Shown here in pieces: positions 46,791 through 59,936 of a stretch of DNA of 64,000 nucleotides. Below the pieces are notes generated by a model that made no database searches, was not told the DNA's origin, and saw only the letters and a program-made list of their open reading frames with translations. The translations under genes and the position numbers were made by a program. Each line of letters begins with the position of its first letter. The first letter of the stretch is position 1. Source of the stretch: Hypomesus transpacificus (lineage: Eukaryota > Chordata > Actinopteri > Osmeriformes > Osmeridae); the NCBI RefSeq assembly GCF_021917145.1, contig NC_061061.1:2985390-3049389 (forward strand), written 5' to 3'.

Positions 46791-47718
46791 GTTGCCGGGA
46801 GGAGCTGTCCCCCAGAGGCAGCCCCCCTCACACCGCGAGTCTCCGATGGTCCTTCACTCCCAGACTGCTCTGGGCTGGGGGCTTCGGAGAATCGGCCGCC
46901 GCAAGGCCGTCAGCAGCAGGGTCAGGGCTCTGGGTCCCCAACTGGCCACAGGTGGGGCATTTTCCACAGAGAGACGGAGGACGAGTGTTGTGCTTGTGGA
47001 GAGCCTGAGAATGAAGCCGAGGTTCTGTAAGGATATGAGAAGGTCGGCTGGCAGAATGGACCAGTACAGAGGAGCTCGGCTGGTGAGGCCTGCTCTTCTT
47101 CAACACTCCTGCAGGGGGAGCCAACACCGCACTCAACACTCCCACATCAACAACAAGCATATGAGATTACAATTCAGTGTGTGTACAGCTTTTTCAATTT
47201 CAAAGGGCATGGACTTCTTTAAAATCAGTCATGTTTCCAAACACAGCATTTTATACTCTGGCTGAAAAACAAATAAGTCAGATAATAATTGAAGGTTACA
47301 GTTAATCACACCAAACAAAATGGCACCACATCATGTCAGCCCATATCATTCGTCATTACTCTCTACGGTCTTGCTGTTCATCTTCACCAGTACATTGTCC
47401 ATGACCAGAACATGCCGAACAGGCATCCGCCATTGTGTGGCGCCACATGAAACTCTATGGGAATCAGCCCAGGGTTCTGCACGCACATACTTGTAAGCTG
47501 CCACAAGTAGAGTGGACCAGCGATTCACTCTACAGGGTGGTGATTAGAACGATAGAGACGGCCTTTGTACAGGCATGCTACTCGAGACCTCATCCCAGGT
47601 CTTGGTGCTGCAGTACAAGTCGGGCCACAGGAGGCAGTGTGACCCAGGGCCTGGCGGGTGTGCGGCTCACAAACACAGAGCCGGCGTAGGCTTCATCAGA
47701 CCAGAAAAACCTGTGTGT

Positions 47719-47752
47719 GGGGGGGGGGGGGGGGGGGGGGGGGGGAGGGGGG
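47719..47752. repeat. Poly-G tract
   Basis: About 27 G in a row followed by a G-rich stretch with single A interruptions. Confidence 0.9.
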
Positions 47753-48454
47753 AAGGGAAGGTAAGGGAGGGGGGGTAAGGGGGCATGTTCTTCTGTTAGA
47801 CAAAAGCATTGAAGGGATGAGAATGCAAAACATGTTAGCGCTAAGTAGCACGTCAACCGTTTACGCATTTACGCTGCATATTAAGTTTGATGCAAACATC
47901 TGTTGGCTTGTTATACATGTATAAACAAGTCGGATTGAGGACTAATCCAGTGTTGTTGTCAAGAAAACCTGTGGTGGAGGGGTTTGCGGGCGCGTGTAGG
48001 AGGTGAGGTCCCCGACGTCACCGTGTAACACATGAAAGGAATCGAGACCAAGTAAAAACATTGAATTAAAGAGTACAATGTTTGCATTTACCTGTCACTG
48101 TGGGCATTATAAAGCGCACCCGTGTTTCTTGGTGAACCGCGCAGGCCTGGTTGCTGACGGCAGGTGGCGCTATTCCTTCAAGACCCCTATAAGGTGACCC
48201 GTGCTGCTTGGCATGGGTCTGTGTGGGCCTGCAGAAGCAGAGCTCCACCCTCTGGCTGCCCTGACTGGCACACCGGGCAGCCTCGCAGATGGTAGCGTAG
48301 ACTGGGACCCAGTTGGGACGATGTTATTGTTGCACCATGTCTGGTAGAAAGGAAATCCAGATCGTTCCTCTACTCTGACCACTGAAATACCGTTAGAACT
48401 GTGCACTTCTGGTCCCTGGACTGTCTGCTGTACTTACCACATGCACCACTTCCA

Positions 48455-48510
48455 TGTGGCTTTGGATACAAGCATCTGCTGAATGAATTCAATGTCATTT
48501 GTAAATGGTG
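48455..48510 (+). repeat. LINE/SINE tail fragment
   Basis: GCTTTGGATACAAGCATCTG, then CTGAATGAATTC, matches the tail of the LINE remnant at 22560-22606 with a few changes. Confidence 0.55.
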
Positions 48511-48969
48511 GTTTTGAACACAGAGAGGCAATCGTGGATCGGTTTCTCCCGGGGGCCACGAGCAGGCATGCGCTGTGACCCCCTGGCTGGCCTTCAAGTC
48601 CTGCTCCAGCTGGTTGGTGTAGCGAGGCCCAGACAGGAGCCCTCCCGGTCAGGGAGCCTGGGGAGAGACGTCTGGCTCCAGCCACAGGCAGTGGCGTTCA
48701 CGGTGGTCCCCTGCGGAGGGAGGAGGTCGTTGTCTGCGTCTGCTGTTATTTTTGGCCACTCAGGCTGCAGACGGATGTGTGGTTGCTGGGGAGTGTGTCC
48801 AGGGCATGGGGAAGCCAGGCATACAGTACCTGGAGGATAGCACCCGCCTCTGTGACCTGTAGCCTGTGGTGGATCCTCACCACGCCAGAGTGGACACATA
48901 CAAAAACCCTGCTCTGACAATGTCTCTACAGAGTGACAATGTCCCACAAGATATTTCAGGCTCAATTAT

Positions 48970-49600
48970 AAAATAGAACCATTTTAGAAATATACTGGAT
49001 GTAAAATGTCAAGCTAATTATTATTTTAATCCAATAATTGTTCCAATTCTGCGATTTTGATTGGCAAGCTCATAATAAGTGACATCACTTCAAAGGGCAA
49101 GACTAGAACATCTGCCTTGAGATTGCTTGCTGCAGCAAAGAGTAAATGGATGGCCATTCCTTGGTTCATGTTTGAGCCTGTCAGTAAAACATTTGTCTTG
49201 GGTGACTTGTTGTTAGTACAGGCTATTCTCTGGTTTGTGCTTGAGCCTGTCAATAGAAATGAGAAAGGACACTACTGAGCGGAACCTGGCCACCGTGAAT
49301 TATGTATTACTAATACTATCTGTATATTTAGGAAGTTTCACTTATTTAAGTTCAGCGTAGATGTAAATTATGTTCTGTGTACTTATATGTTATGTTATGC
49401 CAGGTGCTTGCGTTGTCTTGTCTTAAGAATTTCAGTGCCCACTCTGACCTTGTGTTGTTCTGTGTACCTGACAAATAAAATATTTGAACTTGATTTCCAG
49501 CACCTGAACGAGCCACTTACCACCAAGAGGAAAGCTTCTCTCATTATCAGAGACAATCAAACAATTTGTTGGAGAATCACTACAACACTGTAGTCTCCCC
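48970..49600. other. Gap within the relic region, nothing recognised
   Basis: Two related direct repeats containing TTTGAGCCTGTCA and TTGAGCCTGTCAA occur at about 49170 and 49240. No gene or named family is recognised. Confidence 0.35.
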
Positions 49601-50805
49601 AACATTGCAACCTCCCTGTGTAAACTAACGTCCTGATTTTTCTAAATAGTTGTACGGGATTCCAATCGTGTGCCGAGCGCCTGGACGGCGAATTGAGAAC
49701 TTCAGAACGCAGCCCTTATCGACTCCCTGGAGGGTGACATGGTTCTTGGACATACCCATGAGGACGACTTCACACCTGGTCCTCAGCTCAGCTGTTCTGA
49801 ACTTTGACCCAGAATTCCTCAGAGGTGTTGTCTCCGTTCCAGAGTGTCGGTGCAGTGTGATTGAAACCCCTGGCAGTTACAGTCCGTGGTAGTAGGGATC
49901 TCCCGTTGTCCAGGCAGGGTCTGGCTGTGGGCCTCTTTGTTCTGAATGTGTAGGGCTGTCATACACAGAGACAAATGGTGTGTTGATGATACACGCTTTA
50001 CACTCCCTTCTTTGAGGTTTCGTCAACAAATCAACATTTCAGCAGAGTTGTCTTCAGAGTTTCGAGAATAACACACGGATGTGAGGACTGCACACGCTTG
50101 ACAGTGCCTCTAATTGAACGGATCAAAATGCACAAGCCACATTAGATTACCCATTATTCTTGTGATCATTACAGTCTGTTGGTTTGATAAATGAGAAATG
50201 CTGCCTCTACCCATTCGCACAGCAGCAAAACACTAAACAGACACTACAGAGAACAGGCAGTTGTTGGAAGTCTTTTTTGCCCTGAAATTGATGCATACTG
50301 AGAAATGTGATCAAGTGAAGATGACAAGTTAATTAATTTGGAGCCCTTGATGGACGTGGGCACTGTATTTGGTTGACTGACGAGAGCAATCATGCCTGCA
50401 CCCCTAGGCTAGGCTTAGATTATGGACAAAGATACAGTGCTTCATGCAAGAAATGACCACGAAATAGTCATTTCTCAAGTCAGACGACACATTGCACTGA
50501 CACATAAATGAGTCATTTCGTTGGCAAAGGACTCCTCACTCCTGTCGATATTGAATTTGTTAGGCTTCTTCCAGACCAACCTTAATGAAGAGCGTTTGAC
50601 TATGTGGATTAAGGTGCAGCTGGGTAAACAAAGTCCAGATTTATCAGGGTGTATCAGTCGACCCAGAAGAACCTGCAGTGCCTCCTCCAGCTAGGCAGCT
50701 CGTGGAGCCGTTGCCTGGGACAGCTTGTCACCTCGGGGCAGGAGAACCCTTCCAGCTACGGGTGTCATGGGCGGAGCAGTTACACTGTTCCGAGCAGCCG
50801 TTGAC

Positions 50806-51880
50806 TCTCCCCTAGCTCCAACGAACAATGAATCAGAGTTTGAGTGTGTCTGTGTGTGCGTTTGTGGGTGGGTGTTCCAACTGTTCGCTACACGAACCAT
50901 CCAACTGACACCCTGAGACAACAAAAAAAGCCTTTGGATTTGGAGATTAGTCTGACTCACCATACAGGTGAGTGACGTAAATTCTCTGTTGAGACATTAA
51001 TCAAAGACCAGAAAGGACTGGGACACGGCACATCTGGTTGTGGGGCAGTTGTGCAAACATGTTAGGCACCTGCACCCATGGGCTTAGTGCAGAGTGATGA
51101 TTCATTTTAGTGTCACTTTGCAACAAGTCCTGCTTTATCCCACCTCAGAGCATGATTCTAAAGACAATCAGCCACACTTACTGTATGAGGTGAGATACAA
51201 CCATCACCACTGAGGTCACACTCAGGGTCACAGTCTCACCTCTCCAAACCATCACTGGCAATATGCAGAAGCTGATGATCATTACCTGGCTGACAGATTT
51301 CTGGTGTGGAAGAAATTGGGATTTCCTGTGTGCTTACAGTATTCACTAATCAATAGAACTGGTCATTGGATACTAGTTAGTATGTTCTCATGTAAGCTTG
51401 CTATTAGTAAGAGGAGATTGTGTCTATGTGTCAGACTTGTAACGTCATTAATGCCTGAATGTCACTATCTATGTTTACATTCTTGTGCCCTATGAAAGAT
51501 GGTTCACCGGCCTTCAGAGGGGAGAGAGAGAGAGATGATCGAGACCTAAGCCTGGTGTTGTGTAGTCATTTATTGTCAGAGGTCTGGTTTTATCCCCCAA
51601 TCTGCAGATTGATAATACTTATTAAAATCCAGAACTCAACCAAACTTAGTCACTTAGTGAAGACATGGACAAAACACTTTCTTCATCACTGGTTGGGGTC
51701 GACACGGGGGTGGTGAGGTGGTAGAGTGCCCGACCCCCATGAACACACATCCTGGCTGAGGTCACAGGCCTCCTGGATGGAGAAAGAGGTGAGGACCAAC
51801 ACAGTCTCTCTGGACCCTGAATCGGGCCATCGGAGGGAGGGAGCACCAGGCATCTCAGCAGCTGAGGGACGGGGACTCAG
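50806..51880. other. Intergenic, nothing recognised
   Basis: A short (GT)n-rich patch lies near 50842-50870. No frame with family resemblance. Confidence 0.4.
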
Positions 51881-51882
51881 GC

Positions 51883-53055
51883 CCAATCCCAATTCGCTGT
51901 CTTACCCCTTACCCCTACTACCCCTTAGTTTTGCTCGTTCACGTGAAAGTAAGGGCTGTCCCAATACTCGTTTTGATTGAGGGGTAGGGCTAAGGGGGAG
52001 GGATACATGCAACAAGTGTTTTCGGTAGCTATTTGAAACCAAGAGGCATGTGAATACTGCGCAACAGGCAACAATGGCGGCCAGATCACCCAGAGTCCCA
52101 TAAATGTAATATTTTCGGCTTAAATAATTGAGTTGAAAATTACGACAGTATTGTTTTGTGCTCTCGCAGTCCTGTACATATTTATTTGCAACCAAGTTCT
52201 TAATTGAAAAGTTGTTAAAAAGAGCTAGTTTGCTACGCTAACGTTACATTGCTGATTTGCACAACTGTCACACATTTTTCTGACTAGCCTTGAATGGACT
52301 CCATGCATGTCTACAGTTTTAACTAAACTCCATTAGCAGCAAAAAAAAATTGATATCAGTGCATAACACTACTTGCTTTGGAGACATCGATATACGTGAC
52401 CGCACCCAAGCGGTGTCTCATTTCAAGACCCTTTTTACTGGGGCACGTGCCACAGTATACATTTGTTGTGCCCCAGTAAAATCAAAAGTTTGAGTTTTAA
52501 CAATTTACTTTATTAGTCAGTGCATTAATTTAGGTTGATAATCCCGTTAAAAAAAACGCAGTATCCCAATCAACGTTTGTAAAATCAAAGCAGTTTAACA
52601 GAAAACACGAACCTATGCCTGCTCTTCTGAGCTTGCCAAATAGCCACTGCAGCACGCACACAGAAGTCCAGGTGTCGGACTCGGCACACAAATCAGAATT
52701 GAGGTAGGCTAAGAAAACATTACAAAACTAAAGAAAGTTTCTAAATGATAGGCCTACCGATCATCTTATTTTACTAAAACATAAAACAATATTACATGAA
52801 GCAAAAAAAAATTGCTCATATCAAACTTGCGTCCCTTAACTGTTGTATAGTGGGTTAAGCAAGGGGAGTTTTATAGCCTAGTATTGTTTTGTGCGCAACA
52901 CGCTTGGAAGAAAAAAAGGGATATGAATAGGGGCCTGTGCCCCAGTACAATTTTATCTCTAACAACGCCACTGGGGTAAACTAAGGGGTAGGGGTAAGGG
53001 GTAGGGGTAAGGGGTAGGGGTAAGGGGTAGGGGTAAGACAGAGTATTGGGATTTG
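51883..53055. mobile_element. DNA element with 33-base inverted ends, nested hAT inside
   Basis: The left end reads CCAATCCCAATTCGCTGTC and then TTACCCCTTACCCC. The right end is the inverse (GGGGTAAGACAGAGTATTGG, then GATTTG). Just inside the right end is a tandem GGGGTAAGGGGTA run at about 52980-53037. A copy of the hAT family at 45252 lies inside. No clean target duplication or transposase was found, so the superfamily is open. Confidence 0.6.
52405..52973. mobile_element. Inverted, diverged copy of the 45252 hAT family
   Basis: The right end CTAACAACGCCACTG at 52959-52973 and the internal GGGCCTGTGCCCCAGT and TATAGTGGGTTAAGCAAGG blocks match the element at 45252-45845 in inverse orientation. 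The left end is diverged and its exact base is uncertain. Confidence 0.65.
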
Positions 53056-56000
53056 ACCTCAGTCTGGTTCGTGGAGAGGAGATGGTGGGGTACTGCTGGA
53101 GGCTGCTGGCAAGTACCTGCACATGCCCGAGGCTGCTGTGCAGGAGGTTAATAATCTCTGTACTCTGATTGGTTTTACGCATTCCATTTGATTCCACGAG
53201 ATTAGCATTTGTCAACCTTTGAGCCTGTTAAGGACATGACCATCCATTTTGAAACATCAAACATGATGTGGGCTTTGCATTGGAACACACTGCTCAATCT
53301 GCAAGTGACAATGTGACAAAATGTGGCAAAGAGGAGGGGGGGCACTGCCTGGAGAGAACCTGCACAATAACAGTCATCCAGGAAGCTGAGGCTAGATGGG
53401 AATTTCACACTGGACATCTGGTCTGTGATTGTTATGGTGAGGAAACATAATGAGATACCTTCTCCCTGGAGGATTGGCCCAGGATATGCCTGATAAAGAA
53501 AACATGTGCATTTTAAATTAAGATCATGCAGGAAATTGTGGGTGAAGTGTGAAGAGATTTCATGCATTTGTACGTTTTTTTTTGTTTTTTTTAAGATCCT
53601 GCAGGACATGTGTCACTTTCAACAATTCCCCTGCTGTAAGCAAAACTTGTCCCCCCTCGAACGGTGAGTGTGAGTTAGACGGTAATAGAGATAAGACTAT
53701 CAGTGCTGGTGTCAGGTTACAACTAGCTCAACAGCCAATAGGGAATTCACGGGCACAGCTTCTACTGTAGTATGACTGCTGGCTGGTGTACACACCTTTG
53801 TTAGTGCGCAAATACACACGTTTGGAAACATTGTCAAGGATCACAAGGAGAGGACAACAACACAAGTAGTCTACGGCCAACCTTGTACAGCTACAAGTGT
53901 GAAACAACAGGTGAGATATGCATTTCTTTTTATTCTTTAATTCGTTTTTGACTACAGAATAGTCACTTTTTTTCCAGTGAGTCTTTCTGTGAATTATGTG
54001 GTTGTGATGACACATTTTGTATGTGGGGGATTCAAAATGAGTGCTTTCAGCTGTGGTTCACCAATACAAATTACCCAGCAATGAAATCCTATTTAAATAT
54101 AGAATAGGTAGGTGCATCTTTTGACAGTTCGTTGCAAACCAACGTCTCAGCGTTCATTGATGTCAGAATGTCTGCAGGTGAGTTGGTAAACCGTGCACTT
54201 ATGTGTTTGTAGCTAACCTGCCACTCAACATTGTTTGTCAAGCACCATTCCAACGACAGAGTACCTTGTCAAAAACATTATTATGAGACCAGCCACTCGG
54301 ACTGAGTGACACTATTTGGAATGTGTTGGCTTGACATAATCCAGGTCAACATTTTAGGTTCTCCTATGAGTGGAGTTGCAGCCGCCCCTGAGTCGTAATA
54401 ACTCAAAAGTATACAAATAACTAAAGGTAGGCCAACTGGACTGTCACTGTTAGGACTTGTGAAGCTTAAGGGAGAGGGAGGGATAACTATACAATATTTC
54501 AAGGTTCTTGCTTTGTGGAGTGCAACCCAAGTGATGGTTCAAACACACCTGATTTAACCCTAAACGAGTCATAATGCCTTCTTGATCCGGTTCGATGTGA
54601 ATACATTACGTCTGCTACAATGCAAAGCCTGCCATAGCACAGCACTTTATGATGTTGACAAAGACTTGCCTGTTAAACACCTTTAGACTCTGTGTGGGTA
54701 TAGGGATTGAGTGTTGTACTCAGTGACGTCCTCTCTATCTAAGAAAGGAGTCAAAATAAGTAGGCAACAGCAAAAAGTTGTTTCATGTGGTTAAGGCTAG
54801 CATACTGATATTGTGCAAAGCTTTACCTAGCAGCTATTGTAACTACTGCGTTACTAGGAAATAAACTGTTCTTCTGCATTAAATTCATCTTTAATTTAAG
54901 AACACGGTCGAATTGGACTACTTTGAGGACTGCAGAAGTTATTACCACAGAAAAAGTATTGTTCCAAAAAAGTTACTGAGAGTAAGTCATTTTCTGATAT
55001 TTAACCGAGCTCCCGTAAAATTCGCACCTGGATACAATGAGACCTTGTCAGAATCACTTAACCTACGCAGGTTTATTTGCAGGATAACTTACAGCAACAT
55101 TCACCTACAGTTAGCTCAATACGTTTTGGTACTTGTCTTTTTAAAACCTATTTTCTTCAATCTCATAAAACAGGACAAATGAGAGCAGAAATATTTTTTA
55201 AGCTGACTAGACGTGAGGCGGTAGAATGTAGACCGCATGGATGACGTAACTATCATTATTTGATGTTTTCAAACTTGCTGCTAGTTGCTAGTGAATCCCC
55301 TACTTCTTCAAAACACTTCTCAAGTAAAACAAAAACCTATTAGTCGGTTCCGGCTATGCACGCAGTGTTCTGTAAGCGACGCGTTTAAATTTCTGTGTCC
55401 GGTCCTTCAGATACTGTGACAAGCAACCTGCTCTCTCGTCTCCTCGGTGAGTCTCTTAATACATTATGTGGTATTTTAGGTGGGTAGTAGAAAACAAAAA
55501 ACAAAACACTCCTTCTGATTGTAATCATCAAACCCATATGTTTAATTTATTCTTATTGGAGTAGCAAGTGTAAGGCTTTAATACAGATTATTCTATTGGA
55601 CAGAAGCTGCACCATCTAATTATTCTATAACACTTTACTTGAACTAAGACACCATCACTAGGCTACTACATGTACTTTGCAGAATGAGCAAGAAGCGAGG
55701 ATCATATTGTGTTGGTGTTGGTGAATCAATATTAAAATAAGAATATTAAGATCATTCTGTTTTAGGTAGGCCGATGGTAAGCAATGTGTACTTAGAATCA
55801 CTGTTAACATTGCTGCCACTGACAACCTGCACCACAGTGTCTTTTCAGCATTATATCGAGTCAAAACAGTAACTTAAATTTGCCATTCAAATGAGCAAAC
55901 CGAACCCATAAGGAAGATATTGTACGGTCAGTGGATGTTGCCTTCAGTGCCGCACAGGTGTTGAGAATAGATGTTGTAGTCAGAGCTCTGAAGTTAGAAT

Positions 56001-57380
56001 TCACTTGTGATGTTATATTCTTTCACGTCCTGACTTATTCGTTTTCGGTAGGTCTCTGAGTGAACACGTGCTCGTCATGCATGCATTCGAAAGTGTGTCA
56101 GCCTGACCTGAATATTTTCTCAGATCAAACACTCAAGTTGTGGAGAGAGCTTTAGTTCTGCTATACCGATGCACGCTCCCCCCAAAGAGAGGAACAGGCC
56201 CACATAAACATCAAATGGATGAAACTCAGAGGAACTTTGTATTAGGCTTTTGAACATTTGTTTGAATCAAATACATTTTCTGAGAGGGATTTAAGATCTG
56301 TGGGTGAGAAGCGAGGTAGCTGAAAGGGAGCTGGTGCCAGCCAGGATGGAGGTTGAATGCTGAAATCTTTCGGTGTCTGATGCTCTAGGCGGGTAAAAGG
56401 AACCCCAGACAGACTGACGTTCTTGTCTATCATAAAACGTTGGCGTTTTTATCAAACCGAAAAAGGACCTGACGCTTTGTAATGTCTTGTTTTAGTAATT
56501 CACTTGTAATTTGTAGGAAGAACAGAACTAACATGCTTTGTGACATTCTACATGTTAGGAACGTTCTAGATGTTTCTCTCTCTGCTGCCTAGTCCCGGAA
56601 GTGTTATTTTGGATATTTGCATCTGATTTAGCTAGATAAACAGTTCCTGTAGATACGACAGACTTGAGTAAACATTTCAATGAGAATATTTTCTCCCTTC
56701 GCTGAACCACAGGAAAGTACCACATTGGAAGTGAATAGCAATGAATAGCAGATGATCTGTGAGCTGTCTTTCATCCTCTCTGGCAGACTTTCGTCCTTCT
56801 GTCTGTTCTCCTCTCTTTCTTTGTTCATCTATTTGTTCTGTCTTTTCCACACAACTTTATGATATTGAAATGTAATCTTTTGTGCACTCAGTATTTTCCT
56901 CTTGTTCGCTCGCTCTCTCCCAAGCTCACTCGCATAGCATTCACCCTCTTGTGTTTTCCTCCTATCTCCCTTCCTCTATATATCCACGTCTGCGATTGTT
57001 ATCTCTTACGTCAATGTCAAGTGTGTGTGTGTCTGTCTGTGTGTGTGCACTTGTGCTTGCGTTTGTCTTAAAGCCAGGGTATTATCCCTGGTCTGAGTGT
57101 ACGTGAAAGCAACATCCTTTTTGCACATCACTCGTGTCAGTGTCTGTACCTCAGCAGTGTTTGCGTGCGTCTGTTTGGTCGTTGATAGCACTGTTCATCT
57201 TTTGAAATTAAGCCCTGTAAACAAGATCTTGATGTTCTCCGAATGGGGCCAGGTTTAGTCAGAGGGGCATGCTGCTGGAGGTTAATCCTATCACTGAAAA
57301 AAAAACACACACACACACACACACACACAGACACACAGGAGCTAATCTAAAAAAAACGATGTGAGTTTACTTTGCAGTAG
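53056..57380. other. Intergenic, no gene recognised
   Basis: Contains a (CA)n run at 57305-57336. A donor-like CTCCTCG then GTGAGTC at about 55446 could close a non-coding first exon of the plus-strand gene at 59.3 kb; there is no further support. Short frames do not resemble known families. Confidence 0.4.
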
Positions 57381-57382
57381 TT

Positions 57383-57739
57383 GTGGGGCTTCCTTGTAGC
57401 ATTGCACCCTTGATTAGATCTAGATTTATGATAGTCAATTATGTTTGCTGTACTGGCTCCAGGAGAGTATCTGCCTCTGTTTTTATTAGGAAACCAGCAT
57501 TTATTATGAGGCGCAAATTTGGTCTGGTAATAAACGAACCTGGAAAAAAAGGGAGCAGATTTGGCATTCAAATATACAAAAAAGATAGAAAATTGAAGAA
57601 GAACCCAAGCCTTACAGAGTATTTCGATTCAGAGGCTGTGGACTGCGTTGATAAATATTTCCAAATTGGATCCGGTTATTATTTCATCCACAGTGACTCT
57701 GGAGACCAAATTGGATACAGAGGTTTTTTTTTATTTTAA
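57383..57739 (+). other. Unrecognised 118-codon open frame
   Basis: Open from ATG to TAA. The second half is polar with Lys-rich and Tyr-rich stretches (KKDRKLKKNPSLTEYF, YYFIHSDSGDQIGYRG). No known domain, no signal peptide and no splice context. It may be chance, an exon or an old element fragment. No function is proposed. Confidence 0.15.
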
Positions 57740-58007
57740 TTTGTGGCTGCTTAGGTAGGTTGTTTGCGTTTGGAGATTTACAATCCAGCCAGGAGGGCCA
57801 GAGAAGCCTGCAATGCACTTTCTCCAGACAGTCGTCCGTTATTTGATTAGCACCCTAAAACCCCATATTTCTCCCTCCATGACACACTGCTGGGTCATTT
57901 TGCGAGGCAGCCGGTGGGGCCTGATCCCCAGTCTCCGGCTCCCACTGCTGCCCTGCAGGACGGACATTTGTTGAGCACAGCCGTGTGGAGACTTTGAGAG
58001 CCGCGGC

Positions 58008-58107
58008 NNNNNNNNNNNNNNNNNNNNNNNNNNNNNNNNNNNNNNNNNNNNNNNNNNNNNNNNNNNNNNNNNNNNNNNNNNNNNNNNNNNNNNNNNNNNN
58101 NNNNNNN
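58008..58107. other. Assembly gap, 100 N
   Basis: Exactly 100 N, a conventional scaffold gap of unknown true size. Nothing across it can be interpreted. Confidence 0.99.
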
Positions 58108-59283
58108 CGGCAACGCTCGCCAATGAGATTAGAAGCATAGATGCTCCAACCCAAGGCCTTTCTCAAGCATCAAACCAACTTGGATGGAGGAATTTCTCTC
58201 CGAGCCACCCCATTCCAGGAACCTCCTTTCTTTCCATCCTGATCTCCGCTTACCAAGTATGGCGAACCGTATGAACTTCTTTAACATATTAGTAGGCCGG
58301 AGGTCAATTCTCAGAAGCTAGTCTGTCCTAACAATGCAAGTTATGCCCACTTCTCATATTACGCCAGAGTTGTCGTCCGAAGAAACCGCATTTGGATACA
58401 ATGGACGCATGGAAAATCTGGAGGAGTCGTAGCAGACTCCTCTGCCTTGTTTACGAGAATTCTCCCAGCGTGCCTAGGGTGAGCTGAGGTCACAGGTCCG
58501 TTGCCAGGTCCGACCACCTAGGCATCGACCTCCAGTGGGCAAGAGGTGGTTTCCTGAGCACTGATGTTTAAATATATCCTTGATTGTACTAGGCCCGGCC
58601 AGCTGCACTTTGGAGCTTTGTTTTGCTGCCTGGGAACAGCTGAGTTCACATCTGTGTGGCGTGGAGACGCCGACCAGGAAGGACTCTGTCCCTGGCTCCA
58701 GGCCAGGAGTAGGGACTTGGCTTTCGCACTAAGAAGGAAAACGGTTGAGCAAAAAAAAATCTACGTACCTGTCGACATATCACCTAAACGTGTGCCGACG
58801 GAAACCGTGATATTTGCGTCACGTCGCATTATATCCCACATTGTGTTGCAGTGTTTAAATAGAGTATGGCTTATGCAGTGGATGTAAATCACTTTTCGCT
58901 CTAATGTTGAATAAGAGCTGATTTGTGACTCAGCTTGGTCGCTCCGCCTGGGACACAGCATGGAGGAGGGCCAGGGGAAAACGTTGAATAGGCCCCTGAT
59001 GCCAGCTGACTGTGACCAAACACCCTGAGAGGTCGCGGGTTTCTGCTGAGCACTGTGGGAAATGAGGTTCATGTTGTGCAATCACTGTCGTTTTCCGTTG
59101 AGCCTGTTTTTATGTAACCTATGCTGGAAATGTGACATGCAGACATCGCAATATGACGAAGGTGTGTTTCTTTGTGTATCTTTCACACCATCTGTTGCCG
59201 AGACGCCATTTTCACACACGAGCGAGTGTCATTAGCAGGTCTTTTAGAACATTCTGTCTCATCTCCCTCCAGCATTTGAGAAG
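58108..59283. other. Upstream of the plus-strand membrane-protein gene; nothing recognised
   Basis: No coding frame with family resemblance. The 5' UTR and promoter of the gene starting at 59284 should lie here or before the gap, but no clear element was seen. Confidence 0.4.
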
Positions 59284-59872
59284 ATGATGCGATTCCTGGT
59301 CCTGTGCCTGGTACTGCGAGCTGCCATAGGTACGTTTTCACCTTTCACCTGTTTCTATCAGGTGATAAACATCAAGTCAGACACCTTATCTGTTATGGCC
59401 TCTTTCTACATACCTATACGTGTGTCTTAAACAGACGCAAAACAAAGGTGCCCATGGGAGTGAAAATATGCCATCATTAACACAATTTTTACATGGAAGT
59501 TCAGTGTTTGAGAACACCAGAATAGTCCATTTGATGATCGTTTCAGAGTTGAAGGAGTAAGCTTAAATGCTTGATCATGCAGTTGGTGCTGGGATGGGCC
59601 TTTGATGTCACAACAGTCGTTCTTTTATCAGATCATGACATCATCCTAGCTACAGTTTGTAGTGATGGTTGTTAGTTAACGCAGGCCTCTTGTCCCTGTC
59701 CTCTCCAACAGCTAAAGAGTTCGAAGTTGGTTCTGGCAACGGAGGTATGTGATGCATCTTGTAGTGAACCAGGTTCTATAACGTGTCTGTGTGTGTGTGT
59801 CTTATAATGATAATTTAACCCCATTAGACTCAATAAGCAAACATTGTATTCTCTCTCATGTCTCTCTCTCTT

Positions 59873-59936
<64 letters not shown>

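Larger units (their letters stand above)
44990..50805 (-). pseudogene. Decayed VWD/C8/TIL-domain gene (mucin/otogelin/FCGBP-like)
   Basis: Minus-strand fragments in a plausible order. VWC-like CSEQCNCSAHD lies near 50759-50805. A VWD-like GDPYYH then stop is at about 49900. A Cys-poor tract is at 48500-48900. FWSDEA lies near 47690 and VLVMDNVLVKMNSKTV near 47400. CGKCPTC is near 46960. A C8 relic lies at 46561-46790, TIL-like CVQPKDCSCYYRGQ at 45854-45930, and a VWC-like tail beyond the hAT element at 44990-45243. The fragments are in different frames, have stops, lack matched splice sites, and several family Cys are lost. The CYYRGQ form is closer to mucin/VWF/otogelin TIL modules than to the intact FCGBP-like gene next door. 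Limits are approximate. Confidence 0.6.
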
